In this document: positions 1-12,279 of the stretch, piece after piece
Numbering within the stretch: position 1 is the stretch's first letter
Layout of the letters: every line of letters starts with the position of its first letter
Assembly: GCA_013397435.1 (NCBI GenBank)
Contig: VZRG01001690.1
Location: 96,577-160,576 of the forward strand
DNA length: 64,000 nucleotides
From: Erythrocercus mccallii
Taxonomy: Eukaryota; Chordata; Aves; Passeriformes; Dicruridae
Direction: 5' to 3'
Program-made: the position numbers and the translations under genes
Notes under the pieces: model-generated
What the model was told of the DNA's origin: nothing
The model's database searches: none
What the model saw: only the letters and a program-made list of their open reading frames with translations

Positions 1-695
1 ACTTGTTCTGGGCTGGAAAGAGATGTTTCTGAGCTTCATTTACCCTTAGGAGCTTAAAAAAATTCTTCAGGACAGCAGATGTATTCTCTTGTTAACTGCT
101 TACACATAGGAAAATGAAACTTTGTTGTGTATACATGAGGCCATTGAAAGGCAAGATTTTTCCAAACTGGTGCAACCCAATGGCAGAACATTGTGCTCAG
201 CCTTGACTGTCTCCTGCACCACAGAGCATTTTGTTAATATTTAAACTCAGTCTTTTGAGTCTTATCCCAGAAGCTGTGGTAAGGGTTTGGGGTTTAGGCA
301 GGTTGTGTAAGCAAGACCCTGGTGGGTCTGCGCTGCTGAATGGCAGCACCTGCATACACTCCTGCCAGCCAGGAGCTCGGAAGGTACACAGGGTGAAGTC
401 GCAGCAGGTGCAGGGGGCATGTCCCAGGGAGCTGCAGTCAGCACAGCAGAATGGTGAACCTGTCACATGAGAACTGACCTTCCTTCACAGCCTCCCCCGG
501 CGAGTGAGGAGAGCCTTGCCAGGAAGGAGCACTGGGGTGCAAACAGGAGCCCAGCACATCCTGTACCATGGCCGCCACCTGCTTGTCTTTGTCCCCACAA
601 TGAAGGAGCAGTGGGAGTAGCATAGGGGGCCAGAGACTCAGCTGGGGGTGCAGAGGGGAGCAGCTTTGATGGAGTGCTAAGGGTGGAGTGCTAAG

Positions 696-727
696 GTCAC
701 ACATGGTTGTGGAAGACCATGTGTGAC
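696..727. repeat. Perfect 12-bp inverted repeat (hairpin)
   Basis: The arm GTCACACATGGT (696-707) is followed by an 8-base loop and the exact reverse complement ACCATGTGTGAC (716-727). Just before it, the 10-mer GGAGTGCTAA occurs twice (671-680 and 685-694). The hairpin could be a chance palindrome, a replication-slippage product or a protein-binding palindrome. No gene context supports a particular role. Confidence 0.8.
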
Positions 728-1251
728 ATCCTATGCCCTCATGTACTTTGTACTCAAAAAAACTCCAAATGAATTGTATAGTTTTAGCATTCTGAAGGCA
801 GGTTGGAGAGGATGAGAGCGTGATGTCTGTGGCAGAGGAATGAAGTGCCAGCAAAATGCGTAGAAAGGATAAATGACATGCAGAGTAGGGGCTGTCTCCT
901 CAAGGCACCAACAAATTCACGTCTAAATTTTCAGCAGGACAGATTGAGGATGAGTACTCTAGATACCCTTCTCTGATTGATGCAGCTACAAAACCCTGTT
1001 TTTCTTAAGAATGAATATATAAAGCTCTCCCCTCAGTTCCTGGACACACATGTACCTATGCCTGCTTATGCCAGATTATTTATGTGTATGCAAATGAATA
1101 CTAAAAATAATTCCAATTCAACTATTAAACAAAATTAACAACAATGCAAACACAATGATTAGACTGACCTGGTCATACAGGAAAATGAATTGGGGCTCTT
1201 GCAGGCACTATAAACCATTCTTTTTACATAAATTGACATTTTATGATAATG

Positions 1252-1279
1252 CTATATATAGATAGATAGATAGATAGTA
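1252..1279. repeat. TA/GATA microsatellite
   Basis: A short TATATA run is followed by about four GATA units and then TAGTAT. It is a simple-sequence repeat in intergenic DNA. Confidence 0.85.
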
Positions 1280-4200
1280 TTTTTCCCTGACAGTCTAAGA
1301 ATACATCATATGAAATGCCATTAAACTCCTTTATTCCTGGTTAGCATTTGAAAACTGATCCAAAATACAATTTTTACTCAAGCATTATTTGTTAATATAT
1401 GTCTGTGCTGATAACCCTTAGACTCTGTCTGAAGACAAAGTGTTTGTAAATATGCCCCTTATTTAATCACTTCAATTTTTGAAGATAATACTTCAATTAG
1501 AGGAAGAGTAACTTGACTAGAAGAATAATTAATGCTTACTTAAGTGCCATTTTTATTACTAAAGCCTCATTCTACAGTTAAACATTACCTGAGGTATCTC
1601 ACTATTAATGTATTAACGATGTAAGAACACTTGTCACTTTTTAGGACCTTCCTCTCAAGATTCTTGAATTGCTTTATGACTGTTAGTGTGACCCTTTCCT
1701 TTGTAGACAATCATCTGATATTTGCTTTACTTAAGATAAACTGACACATGTAAAATTTACTCAGTGCCATATCAAAGGATGTTGTATTGATAGATATTTT
1801 TGAAACTTCCTTTGCAAGGATATCTTGTCCTCTGACAGCCCAATGCAGACCTTGTTAAAGACAGATACTAGCTTGTGGCAATTAACATTCTTCATTGTTC
1901 TGGAATTAAAATTACCTGGACTGGGAGAAGCTTTCTGAAAGCCCAATCAAACTTTGAGTTATTTCAAGGGGAAATATAGTGTCCTTATATTTTCCTCTTA
2001 CTTCTGCTTTGAGCCTGTGGCAGATCCTTGAGACTATTCTAGGTCTTAAAGCCTTGCTCTAGAAATCTGCTCCTGCCTTCAGGCAGGGAAGCCAGCTATG
2101 GAAAGAAGCATGGGGATGTTGCTGGTTCTTGCTTGCCTAAGAGTTACTGCTCTTGTGTCACAGTGGGACTGGATTACTGACATGATTTTCCATCTTTCTT
2201 GCTACCAGCCAGCTCAAAATCACCACTGTGTCCCTCAGGAGCCTGCACTGACTTGCTCTGTGACTGATTAGCTGGCAGGGCAGGCAGCTGTGTCCTTGTG
2301 TGGGTTGTGCCTCACCTGGGTGACCTGGGAGTTCAGGTCCTATTGTTTGTGTGCTGCTGTTCACAAGGATATCTTGTCACATGTCTTTCTTAATTGTTTC
2401 CCAACAATGTCTCTTTAATCTATTTTAGTTATTGACTAGGCCACCAGCAAGAATAACAGAATTTCAAGAACTGTGGTTGACAACTGTGCTTGACACTGTG
2501 GTTTGGGAGGCTTGTGAGGGGCATTGCAGGTATTAGTTGTTAGCTTGTTAGACATTAATATGACTGTGCTCCACAAATATGTTAAGAATGCAGCCAAACA
2601 AAAGGCTCATGTATCTCTGTGCAAAGGACACTTCGAGGAGCAGTTCCTGGTCTCCCGAGCTCTCAATATTAGAAACAAAGAAAAAGTAAATTAAACTACC
2701 AGAGAGAACAAACTTCAATATCAAACAGGGAGTCCTTTTTCTCTGAGTGCCCAACACAAGGTGATGTTCCTGTCCTACAATGTCATTGAGGCCAGTAGTC
2801 CAACAGGAATTTAGCAAGCAAATATTGACTGCCACACTTCACAACTGCTCTGCTCCATGCTTTGCTGTAGGTCTTTGCAATAAAATCCAATGCATAAAAT
2901 CTGCTTCAGGATAAACTCTGGGATGGTTTCAAACTAAGTGGTTTGGGTATTTCTAAGAGTATGACAAAAGAAAAGTGCCTTCCTTTTTTTCCATATTTTA
3001 TGCACAAAATATTCACAGCTCAACTTACCCCACTTGCTCCATGCCATGAGCTCAAGGCTGCAGACCTGCTGAGGAGAAGCCAAAAAGATGTCAGTTATTT
3101 GATCTCTTGAGTTCTTATAATCACTTCATGAAAGTGCCCAGAAGCAAACGCTAGTTAAAGCAAATGCTTAAGATTGCAAAATAAAGCATACCAAATTAGG
3201 ACATGAATCTGGATATTTTATGTGCATATGTATTGGATATAGACAGTAACTGCAGGATCTCATGTCTATGCCCCAAGGGAGCCTTGCCTCTTGCAGATCA
3301 AAAGAGAGATGGATTGGGTGGCTCATGGAAGAAAGCTGATGTGGATCCCCATAGCTGAACTGGGCACAGTCAGCTGTCTTTACAACAGAGATGTCTTTAT
3401 GAAAAAGTTCCAGGCTGTAAAGAGCCTATCTTCCCATGGTGCTGTCTACTGGAGGTGCCTTGTGGATATCTGTCGCTCCAACAGTCTGCAAAGCCACTCC
3501 ACTGAAGTTTCACAGATGCAGGTGTTCCCTTTGCAGACATTCAAAGTCCAGTGATTTGACTCCTATCCTTGGTGTGTAATGGTAGGTGCCGCTACTGGGA
3601 AGTTTGAAAAATTTAGAGGGCTTCGGGACCAGAGGAAGAATTTCCAACATGTGTCTGCTTTGAGTTGTGACAGAGCACAGTGAATTTTGATACAGTTTTT
3701 GCTGAGCTGAAAGTGGGCTCCTAGATCAGTTCAGTCAGGGAAGCTGGGGTGGTCTAAGGGGCCATGGGTGCCCACAGGAAGGTCCTGCTCCCCACTCCAG
3801 CGCCCTGACATCTCTGCTGTGCATTGCATGTCTGTCCTGTGCCTTGCAGCAGAGGTGCTAATGCGTAGCTTGACCGTGGAACAGCTGGAAAAGGAACTCT
3901 AAGAAGATGGAAAATAGCGGAAATTTGGCAATTACCAGTGACGACAGACACTGTGAGTCTGCCCTGCAATTTTCCAAGTAAATCTACTAGCTCTCCCCCT
4001 AGCATGGTCAGATCACAGTTTTACAGCATAAATCAAGTTGGAGGAGCAATAGCAAAGCAAAAGTTTGAAATGGATCTCTGCTACAAGGCTTCCCCCAAAA
4101 GCACTGTACATGGCGTTTGTGATGGCAACACAGGGCACAGCCTATAACCCCAAACCTTCCCCTGCCCTGGTGCCTTTTAGGGTTTTCAAGTTCTCTCAGC

Positions 4201-5486
4201 TTCCACTGGAGGGAGAGTAGTAATTTTAGAGTGAAGCAGAGTAACTATGTTTCAACCATGGGCATGGGCAATCTGGCACTGAGCTACAGAGTAGTTACTC
4301 TAAATTTAGTTCTAAATGCAAAAAGAGACAAGTCATCTTAGAGGCTGCTGCAGCAAGAGAAAGGGTTGTAGTAATACTTCCAGTGAGCCATGAAAAACAC
4401 CTCTCTAGAACAAACGGGTAGAGAAGGTGGATTGATTTCAACCCATGTTTTAACCCATGCTGAATTAATATCTGAATATTTCCATGTTTATAAGGGCATT
4501 AGTGGGAGAAAAAACCCCCTCATAAATAGATTCCTTAAGCCTGCAGAAGCAGTAGATGTTGAGCCCTCACACGATCTTACAGTGTACTTTGGACTACTGC
4601 TTGGTGATATTGAGATATAGAAGCATCCAATATTCCAGCAGTGCAGTGAGGACAAATCTGCCCAGCAGCTGGCCCAGGAGCATTACCTTTCTTGTACTGC
4701 TTCTTGGATTCTACTTGAAATCAGCCTCAAAGTTCCTCAAAGACCCACAGACATTCTCTTCCTAAAGAAGCTGAGCCTTGCTGAGCTTATCCAGGCATTT
4801 CTATCACCCTGAAGCTATGTTTAGGAGTATGGTAGCACTTCACTCTCACTCATGTAGGCATACCTGAACTGGATGAAGAAAATATCCTTGTGTTATCAGC
4901 ACTGTTTTGAGCACAAATCCAAAACATAGCCCCAGTACAAGCTACTATGAAGAATTTTTTTTCCTGCCAAAACCACTGCAATGCACTACTACATGTTAGA
5001 GAAAAGGTACCTCTTGCCTCTGCTCTTGTTCACTTTGTGAAGCAAGTCATGCTGATTTGATTTGGTTTAGCCTTCATTTTCCCCCTGCATCTTTCTTTTC
5101 CTTTCTTCCTTTTCTTAAACTTATGCACAAGTAGTTTCAGGCAACATTTGGCTTGATGTTGTTTTACTGCCTGAAACTTACATTTCTTCATTGCTGAAAT
5201 ACCAACCCTTAGGGTACAGAATGGTCATAAATCATGCCAGATTGTCTGAATATTATTTAACCTCTTCTTTCTCTATCCTATATATCCTTACAAAACTGTG
5301 TATATAAAAAAGGCTGCTAGGCTGGCAGGACTTGATGAAATACATCCTGGACTCAGAGGAGCAACCTCTGACTCTTTTCAGAGACCTGGACTTAGTCTTG
5401 CTGAGTGCGAAAGGATTTACTTTATTTTTAACTGAAAGAGAAAGAGAACCAAGGGAATACAAGAGTAATTTAACACTTCTATGTAA

Positions 5487-5626
5487 ATTTTAGCACTTTT
5501 ATGACAATAAAGAGATAAGCAAGTTGAACAGACGTTTCATATAAACAAATTGTACCCAAGTGATAAAATGTTGTCTTTGACAGAGTTACCAGCCCAGGGT
5601 AGATCCAAAGCAGATGTGAAATTTTT
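5487..5626 (+). repeat. Copy 1 of a degenerate tandem duplication
   Basis: This block and the one at 5662-5802 share an ordered series of words: TTTTAGCAC, GACAATAAAGAGATAAGCAA, AACAAATTGTAC, TGATAAAATGTT, TTGACAGAGT and AGCCCAGGGTAGA, ending in TGTGAAATT. The period is about 175 bp. The differences are scattered substitutions and small indels, so the duplication is old. No known repeat family is recognised. Confidence 0.85.
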
Positions 5627-5661
5627 TAATCATGATGATACTAGAGTGGAGGAATAGTGAA

Positions 5662-5802
5662 GTTTTAGCACCTTTAAGACAATAAAGAGATAAGCAAGGT
5701 CAAACCAGACATTTTATAGGAACAAATTGTACGCAACTGATAAAATGTTCTCCTTGACAGAGTAACTAGCCCAGGGTAGACCCAAAGTAATGTGAAATTC
5801 TA
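5662..5802 (+). repeat. Copy 2 of a degenerate tandem duplication
   Basis: This is the second copy of the block at 5487-5626, in the same orientation and separated from it by ~35 bp of less similar sequence. It is either a local tandem duplication or two tandem units of an unrecognised dispersed repeat. Confidence 0.85.
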
Positions 5803-8800
5803 AAGCATTCTAAAATCTCCTTGGGACTCCTATACAGCAGGTTATATAGTCTTATATGTAGTGGATGGCTGGACTGGTGCCCAGAAAAAGGGCACAGCAT
5901 CTCTGCTCCAACTTGTGCCTGTTCTCTTTATTCCCATATTTTCTTGCTTTGGGGAGCCAATATTGGATGCAGGCCTTTAGATGCAGACCTACAAGCATGG
6001 AACAGAGAGAAGTCATCCCCTCTTGTCCTGCTGGCTCTTGCAGTTGTTGGCCTTCATTGCTGCCAGGGCACACTGCTGGCTCATTGTCAGCTTGGTGTCC
6101 ACCAGCCCCATTTCTCCAGAGCAAGATCACTTTCTCCCCACCTGGAATTCAGCCCACACTGTGGCATGGGGTTGGTGCCTCCCAGGAGCACAGCCTTGTT
6201 CTAATGTCCTATATTAACAGATTGGCATACAGGACCAGAAACAAACAGTAATTTTAATATGACTAATCTTTATCAATTACAGTTCTTAAAGGGCAAACTG
6301 CATGGGGCATGCACTTTGGTTTTCATGGTGTCAGTTGATTTGCTGTGCTAGATCAGGACATTCTCCCATCCAGGTGCTGTACAGAGCCTACAACCTCAAC
6401 ACTGCAGTGAACTAGGGTGCAGGAAATTACAATGTGTTTATCACCCTGTTATCACTGAGAAACTTCCAAACTGCACAATATTATGCTTCAGGGAGAACTT
6501 TGACTTTCATAAAGCCAACATGACATAACAATAGGAATGTATTACTTCCAAGATTTTCTGTAGGAGCAAAGAAAATGTCACTGCTTTCTGGTGCAAAATT
6601 TCTTGTTAGCCACACTTCCCCCTGCTTGCTCAGGGGGTCTGAAGGTCAGGTCCTGAATTAGGAGAGCAAAGCATGAGAAAACCTATCCCCAGAGGAGAAG
6701 TGTACCATTTCTCTGATATAATACATATCTCTTGAGGGGTATCTGTGAGTGAATTGTGTGTCTGACAGAGCTTTTGGAATTGAAGAGAATTAAATTCTGC
6801 ACAGTTGCTGCATTTTTAATGGCCTTGTTTGAGGATAAGTTGAAATTTTAGTTAACATGAAAACCTGTGTGGAAACTTTCCACCTCAGTTTACATTTACA
6901 TGTTTTCCAACAATAGAAAAAATTGACTTTACAGCTGTCTAAGAAATAGGAAATATTTGTATTTTTTGGTTTGATTTTTATTGCAAAGGTGAAAATGTAA
7001 CTGGGAGCTTAAAACAAATGAAAGTAGGATGTTTTTGCTTTACATGTGAAAATTAACTGGCCCTTTATGATCAGCTCTGATATGAATGCTTATAAAGAAC
7101 TTTAAATTGGCATGATATATTGAGCACAGAAAAAGGAAAACAACAATCATATAGCTTTCTAATTCTCATTGCAAAGACCTTGAGTTATAGGCACTGGGCA
7201 ATTTTATCCAGCAGTGAATCATGTTTTGCATAACCTTCTAGAAAGAACAGACTTTTTCCCATGAACAAACCTGACTTTCACACACTGCATTGGCTTCATC
7301 CCTAATCTCCTTTATAATCAAGTCACAGATTTTCACAAGTGTAACGTGCAAGGAACAGAATTTTACAGGGTACAAGTTACTGATATGCAAAGCCACTCAC
7401 TGCTATTGCAAAATTATTGCTACCCAGAAGAAAGTCACATGGTAGGAAACTGGAGGGAAGGACATCAGATGCAGACCTCCCACTGTCTTTCTGCAAAACA
7501 AACTTGATATATCAAGTCATGCAAACTGATGACTAAAGGGAGGTTCATCTCTGCCTCCTTTGAGGGGCAGCAACACAGCTGTGCCCCAGGAACGCCAAGG
7601 GCAGGATCCAATCAAATAGCCTGAGATGCCCAAGTTTTCTGGGCCTCTAGAGGCCCTCCTTCATTAATGGGGTGGGCTTTTTCTCATAAGCTTTGACTGT
7701 AACAAAATTAGATGTTTATTGTAGGTCACCCGTGTCCCCTCTCTGCTTAGCATAAGGCAGCACTAAAGCTGGCCATTGGAGGGCAATCCTTGACATCCAC
7801 CTTGCGATAGGATGAGTGACCTCCCAATTTGCCAATCTTTCTGTGTGTCCCATAGGAGCCCAGAAGATAAGTTTTCTATTAGACCTGCTAAACCAGATGT
7901 CCAACCCTGACAGCTGCAGTAAGTCCTGCAATGACTGCTTGCTTTCTCTGTGTAGTAAAAGCAGAGGCAGGAATCCTTGAAGGCCCCAAGGAAGATTGCC
8001 TTGGCTTTGGTGAATGCATGTAAGACAGGCAGATAGAATCTCCTGGGTGCTTATTTTCAAAGACACCTGCTGACCACTCAGGAAATTTGGATACCTGCTT
8101 TAGGAGGATGGCTTCTCTAGGTGCCTGACATTTAAATGCAAAGCAGTATCACTCCCTCAGGTGAGGCAGCTGGATTCCACCTCACATACAAGCCACTGCC
8201 AGGAGCAGGGTGCTGGATGTTTTACCATGGTATGTGGCAAGGTCTTCAGCATATAATGGTTCAGCTTGGACCTTTTCTGGGCTCACCAGGTGGTGTGAGA
8301 GAACCTGAATGTGTCCTGTCACTAGCACCAGCTGTGGTGCCCTTTGTAGGGTCTGCAATTCATCTTCTCTTTGGCTTGAAAATGTTTCAAGTTCCCCAAC
8401 CCTTTCTTGCCTACGTGTGCTCCTTTAGAACTCCAACTAGCAGAGGAATGTCCTGACTGCTTAACTCTCCTGCTAGCATCTGGGAGCCACAGATCTTTGT
8501 AAAATACCTGCACAACAGAGCACATACCAGGTCTCCTGATACGCTTTGTCCTGCCTTTTCAATGAATCCAAGGTATGCTGCTGTTTTGCATCTGGCCCAG
8601 TTTCACTCACTTTCCTATTTATCCTACATATTTATGCAGAAGCTCAAGCAGGGATCATTGACTTGCTGTAGCTTTCTCTGCACTTCTCATCTTGCTTTAC
8701 TGCTTGAGTGATAGGAAGTTTTCTATGCAGAGCAGTAAGCTGAGCAGTCTGGAAAGAAGTTCAGTGCCCTGCTTTGAACAAGGATGCAAAATAAAATGCC

Positions 8801-9307
8801 ATGCCTGTCTCTTTCTGGATACACTTTGCCCTGCCTCTCAAAAAGAGAGGAGTTTACCAAAAAGATTTACCAAAGAGAAGAGGAATAATCTGAAAATGTG
8901 TTTTCCTAACTACAGCTTTGCAGAGGTACAAGACACTGATGGCCATCCAATCCTTGAATGGAATGCGGTAGGTGGTTTAGTTCTGTTTTCTCAAGTCAGA
9001 TTGTGTTATAGATTGTGTTGTGTCTGTCTAGATTGATAATCTTGATGTGTACAAATAAACATGTGTTCATAGGTACTAACGTAAAATTTCAATGTTTAAT
9101 GCAAGTAAATATTCAGTATTTCAAAGAAATATAAAGCTTTACTTCTCTCTAACACATCCTTGCAGCTCTGTTAGTCTATGCAGCCATATTGCCCTCTGCT
9201 GACTTCAGCCTGTGCCGGCAGCTTTCCTCTGGCTCCAAGTCAGAGATGACTCTTATTCTCAGAGCAAACAACCATGATGCAGGTTTTTTCCTGACACAGA
9301 ATTGCCA

Positions 9308-9850
9308 AGTGGTTGAGGTTGGAAGGGACCTCTGGAGATATCTGATCCAACCCTCTTCTCAAGCAGAGAAGAGCCTAGAGCAGGTGTCCTAGCATCATGT
9401 CTGGATGACTTTTGAGAAGCTCCAAGGAGAGAGACTCCACAACCTCTCTGGGCAGCCTGTAGCAGTGCTCAGTCACCCTCACAGGAAATTAAGTGTTTGG
9501 ATGGAATGTCCTGTGTTTCCCTTTGTGTTCACTATTTCTGGTTCTGTCACTGGGCACCACCAAGAAGAGCCCAGCTCCAACCTCTGTGCACTCTCCCTTA
9601 AGGTATCTGTATACCCTGATGAGATCCCCCAGAGCCTTCTCTTCTCCAGGCTGAACAGTTCCAGCTCACTCAGCCTTTCCTTACAGGAGAGGTGCTCCAG
9701 CCCCTCTTCATCTCCATGGCTCTTTGCTAGACTATCTCCAGTATGTCTGTGTCTCCCCTGTAATGGAGAACCCAGAGCTAGACATAGAACCCCAGCTATG
9801 TTTCCCCAGTGCTGAGAAGAAGGGAGGACCTGCCTCCTCTTGCTGGCAAG
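9308..9850 (-). mobile_element. CR1 LINE fragment (antisense)
   Basis: Read on the minus strand this is the 3' part of an avian CR1 retrotransposon. On the plus strand it shows the usual reversed order: GAGGTTGGAAGGGACCTCTG near the 3' end, then GACTCCACAACCTCTCTGGG, then GATGAGATCCCCCAGAGCC and the GGCTGAACAGTTCCAGCTC block. It is 5'-truncated, as most CR1 copies are, and carries no intact reading frame. The boundaries are approximate. Confidence 0.92.
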
Positions 9851-10780
9851 ACTCCTCCTCATGCAGCTGGAATCCTGGGAGCTTGCTTTGCTGTGAGGGG
9901 ACATTTCATGAGTACTCATGGATGCAATAAAAAGTGGGAATGTAAACAGGTACTGTAACCTCAGTGTTCATGAAGGGAATGACACAACCAAAGCAAGGTG
10001 AGGTAGAGTCATGCCAGGAGGAAGGGAACAAAAAGTACTTAGGTGTCCATGGTTTACAAGTACCACAGTTCTATAGGCAATAGACTGTCTTTATGATCTT
10101 TATTACTCAGAGATATAAAACCTCAAAAAAGAATTTTAACCATCTCCAAACTTCAGCAGTGCCCAGAAAGGCTCAGAACATTTGCCCCATCCACCATGAC
10201 CCCAAGGGACATGCAGTTAATGGGCAAGGCTGTTCAGAGGGGACTACTAAGGCTGAGGTGAATGGGATGAAGGGATCTAACCCTCCTTTCCCTGCCCCTT
10301 TACCTTCCCACTGCCCCCATCCACTAATACACACTCCTGCATTCCCCCAGGCCCCTTACATGGTCTTGCCTGGGTGCTAAGCAATAACCATACAAGCTGC
10401 CTTCCCTTTAGTGGCCACAGTAACCGGAGGCATCATTCAGAACCTCCAGTCATTTCTTGTTGCAGGAGATGGTCTTGTTCATTGCTTGCAGTAAAACATT
10501 CTCATGGCATTCAGATTTGTGTCTGAAAAAACCTAATTTCTCCAGAAATACTCATGTAATGCCTGTGCAGAGGGGAGAGTTCCTGTACCCCAATGTGCAC
10601 CAAGGCTGGGAGGTCATAGAGAATTAAAATGTGTTGGCTGAGTACCTTCAGTCAGCTACAGCTGGAGCAGTTTTGGGTTTCATTCTCTTTAGCTGGCTCA
10701 TTAGTGAGGGTGTTTGGAAATGATGGGGACATAATACTATCCCTGAAACCATCAGGATAATTCTGGGGTGTGTTCTCATT
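9851..10780. other. Intergenic, nothing recognised
   Basis: Between the CR1 fragment and the SINE I see no gene or known repeat. A 95-codon plus-strand frame at 10093-10380 has no recognisable motif and is judged to be chance. Confidence 0.6.
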
Positions 10781-10902
10781 AGAATCACAGAATATTCTAA
10801 GTTGGAAGGGACCCACAAGGATCATTAAGTCTACCTTGAGTGGCCCATATGGGGATCAAACCCACAACCTTGGCATTATTAGCACCATGCTCTAACCAAC
10901 AG
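10781..10902 (-). mobile_element. TguSINE1-like SINE (tRNA-Ile head, CR1 tail)
   Basis: On the minus strand the element starts with a tRNA-derived head (10902 down to about 10841). It has the D-stem word GTTGGTTAGAGC, an anticodon region GGTGCTAATAATGCCAAGG that matches tRNA-Ile(AAT), and a B-box-like GGTTTGATCCCC. The tail (10840-10781) is CR1-like: CTTGTGGGTCCCTTCCAACT and the end ATTCTGTGATTCT. The first ~15 bases of the tRNA are missing, so this is a 5'-truncated SINE copy and not a working tRNA gene. This composite is the structure reported for TguSINE1 of passerines; the family assignment rests on memory of its architecture. Confidence 0.8.
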
Positions 10903-11482
10903 GGTTTTAAATATAAAACTATTGGGCACATACAGTCTCGGCTGAAGGGCCAATCAGAGAAATCCTTATGGAAAAAGATAGAAGAGGAATTCTGCCTGCT
11001 GAATGGGGCCTTTCCTTTTTCCCTGGCTGTGTGGGAAATAGCAAAACGCCGCCCCCTGATGGAAGTACTGATGTATGCAAGAAATTAGTACATCTGGAAA
11101 ACTTGAGAACTCTTCTTGACAGAAAATATTTTCAATTTCAGGCAAGGTGGGAAATCAATAGTACGGTCAATGTTGCATATCACTTAACTAAAGCCACATT
11201 TAGGTGGTTTTAGTATAAATTGAACAGAATATTATGTATAATCTAAATTAGGTAGAATTCACTATAGAAAGAAAATTATTTTGGCCCATTGATGTTCTCC
11301 CACAGGCAAGGAAGGATTTAAGTTTTAAAATACTGATGTACTGAACTGCAAACAGCAGAGGAATGCAGGGTGTGCAATGTATTATTATAGAAGAAAATCA
11401 ATCTATTTTCCAAAAGAAAATGCAAGTTCTGGAAAAATATACAGAGCATTAAATTAAACCTTGCTAATTATAAAAATGTGTC

Positions 11483-11626
11483 AATATTCTAGTTCAATTA
11501 TTTTCTTGGTTAAATAAATTGGGAATATTTATTCCTAGACACTTGAAAATCTTTCCAAAATTGAATATTTTAGATTTTATATTTTCGAATGTTTTAAAAA
11601 TTGAGTTTATGTGCATTTCACTGACA
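11483..11626 (+). repeat. Left copy of direct repeat flanking a CR1
   Basis: This block begins AATATTCTAGTTCAATTA, continues with GGTTAAATAAATT, ATTTATTCC, TTTTAGAT and ATGTTTTAAAAA, and ends GCATTTCACTG. The same ordered words recur at 12018-12140, on the other side of the CR1 fragment at 11628-12005. The two copies have diverged, with many substitutions and several short indels. Confidence 0.8.
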
Positions 11627-11627
11627 C

Positions 11628-12005
11628 AGAGTCACAGAGTCGGTCAGATTGGAAGAGACCACAGTGGGTCACCTCGTCCAAACTCCCTGCTCAAGTAGGG
11701 TCATCCCAGAGCACACTGAACAGGATTGCATTCAGAAGGTTCTCAAATATCTCCAGTGAGGGAGACTCCAAAACCTCTCTGGGCACTCTGTTACAGTGCA
11801 CAGCCACCTGCACAGTAAAGATGTTCTTCCTTATATTCAAGTGGAACTTCCTATGCATCACTTTCTGCCCATTGCCTCTTGTCCTATTGGAGCCTGGCTC
11901 AAATTTCTTGGCACTCTCCTTTAGATGCTTGTATACATTGATGAGGTCCTCTCTTAGTCACCTCTTCTTGAGAAGAATTTTCTGTAGAGAATGTTCTAGC
12001 TCAAG
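11628..12005 (-). mobile_element. CR1 LINE fragment (antisense)
   Basis: Plus-strand words typical of reversed CR1 appear in order: CACAGAGTCGGTCAGATTGG, GAGACCACAGTGGGTCACCT, GACTCCAAAACCTCTCTGGG, AAGATGTTCTTCCTTATATT, CCATTGCCTCTTGTCCTATT and TTGATGAGGTCCTCTC. It is a 5'-truncated copy lying exactly between the two direct-repeat copies at 11483-11626 and 12018-12140. Confidence 0.92.
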
Positions 12006-12017
12006 AATATTCTCAAG

Positions 12018-12140
12018 AATATTCTAGTTCAATTTTTTCCCGATTAAATAAATTTAAAACAATTATTCCAAGTCTTTTTAAAATTATCTTAGATCTTGCA
12101 TTGTTTAATATTTTAAAAATGTATGAGCATTTCACTGTCA
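12018..12140 (+). repeat. Right copy of direct repeat flanking a CR1
   Basis: This block repeats the order seen at 11483-11626: AATATTCTAGTTCAATT, GATTAAATAAATT, AATTATTCC, TCTTAGAT, ATTTTAAAAA and GCATTTCACTGTCA. It is immediately preceded by a short tandem repeat of TCAAGAATATTC (12001-12024). Confidence 0.8.
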
Positions 12141-12279
12141 ATTAGATGGAAGAGGTTTCCATCTGAAACATGTAATTTCCCTTTCTCTGCTTGTGCCCAG
12201 GTGTTGTTCTAATGCAGACAATCTGGTCTGGGGGCTGCTTTGCTCCCCCCAGGGTTCACTTTGGTGCCAGGTGGGTGCA

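Larger units (their letters stand above)
1..9300. other. Intergenic region upstream of DLD, no gene recognised
   Basis: I see no recognisable exon on either strand. The open frames are short, lack conserved motifs and show no consistent splice-bounded blocks, unlike the clear exons further right. In human the neighbour on this side is SLC26A3, with its 5' end facing DLD. I found no stretch resembling SLC26 anion-transporter motifs, but short 5' exons could be missed by eye. The minor repeats inside are listed separately. The base composition is ordinary AT-rich avian intergenic DNA. Confidence 0.6.

Noticed and set aside
438..854. 138-codon minus-strand open frame near the left edge, considered as part of SLC26A3
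   Set aside because: The translation has no transporter-like hydrophobic segments or SLC26 motifs, and it covers the hairpin and direct repeats.
10841..10902. Possible tRNA-Ile gene on the minus strand
   Set aside because: The first ~15 bases, including most of the A box and one acceptor strand, are missing, and it is fused to a CR1 tail. It is a SINE head, not a gene.
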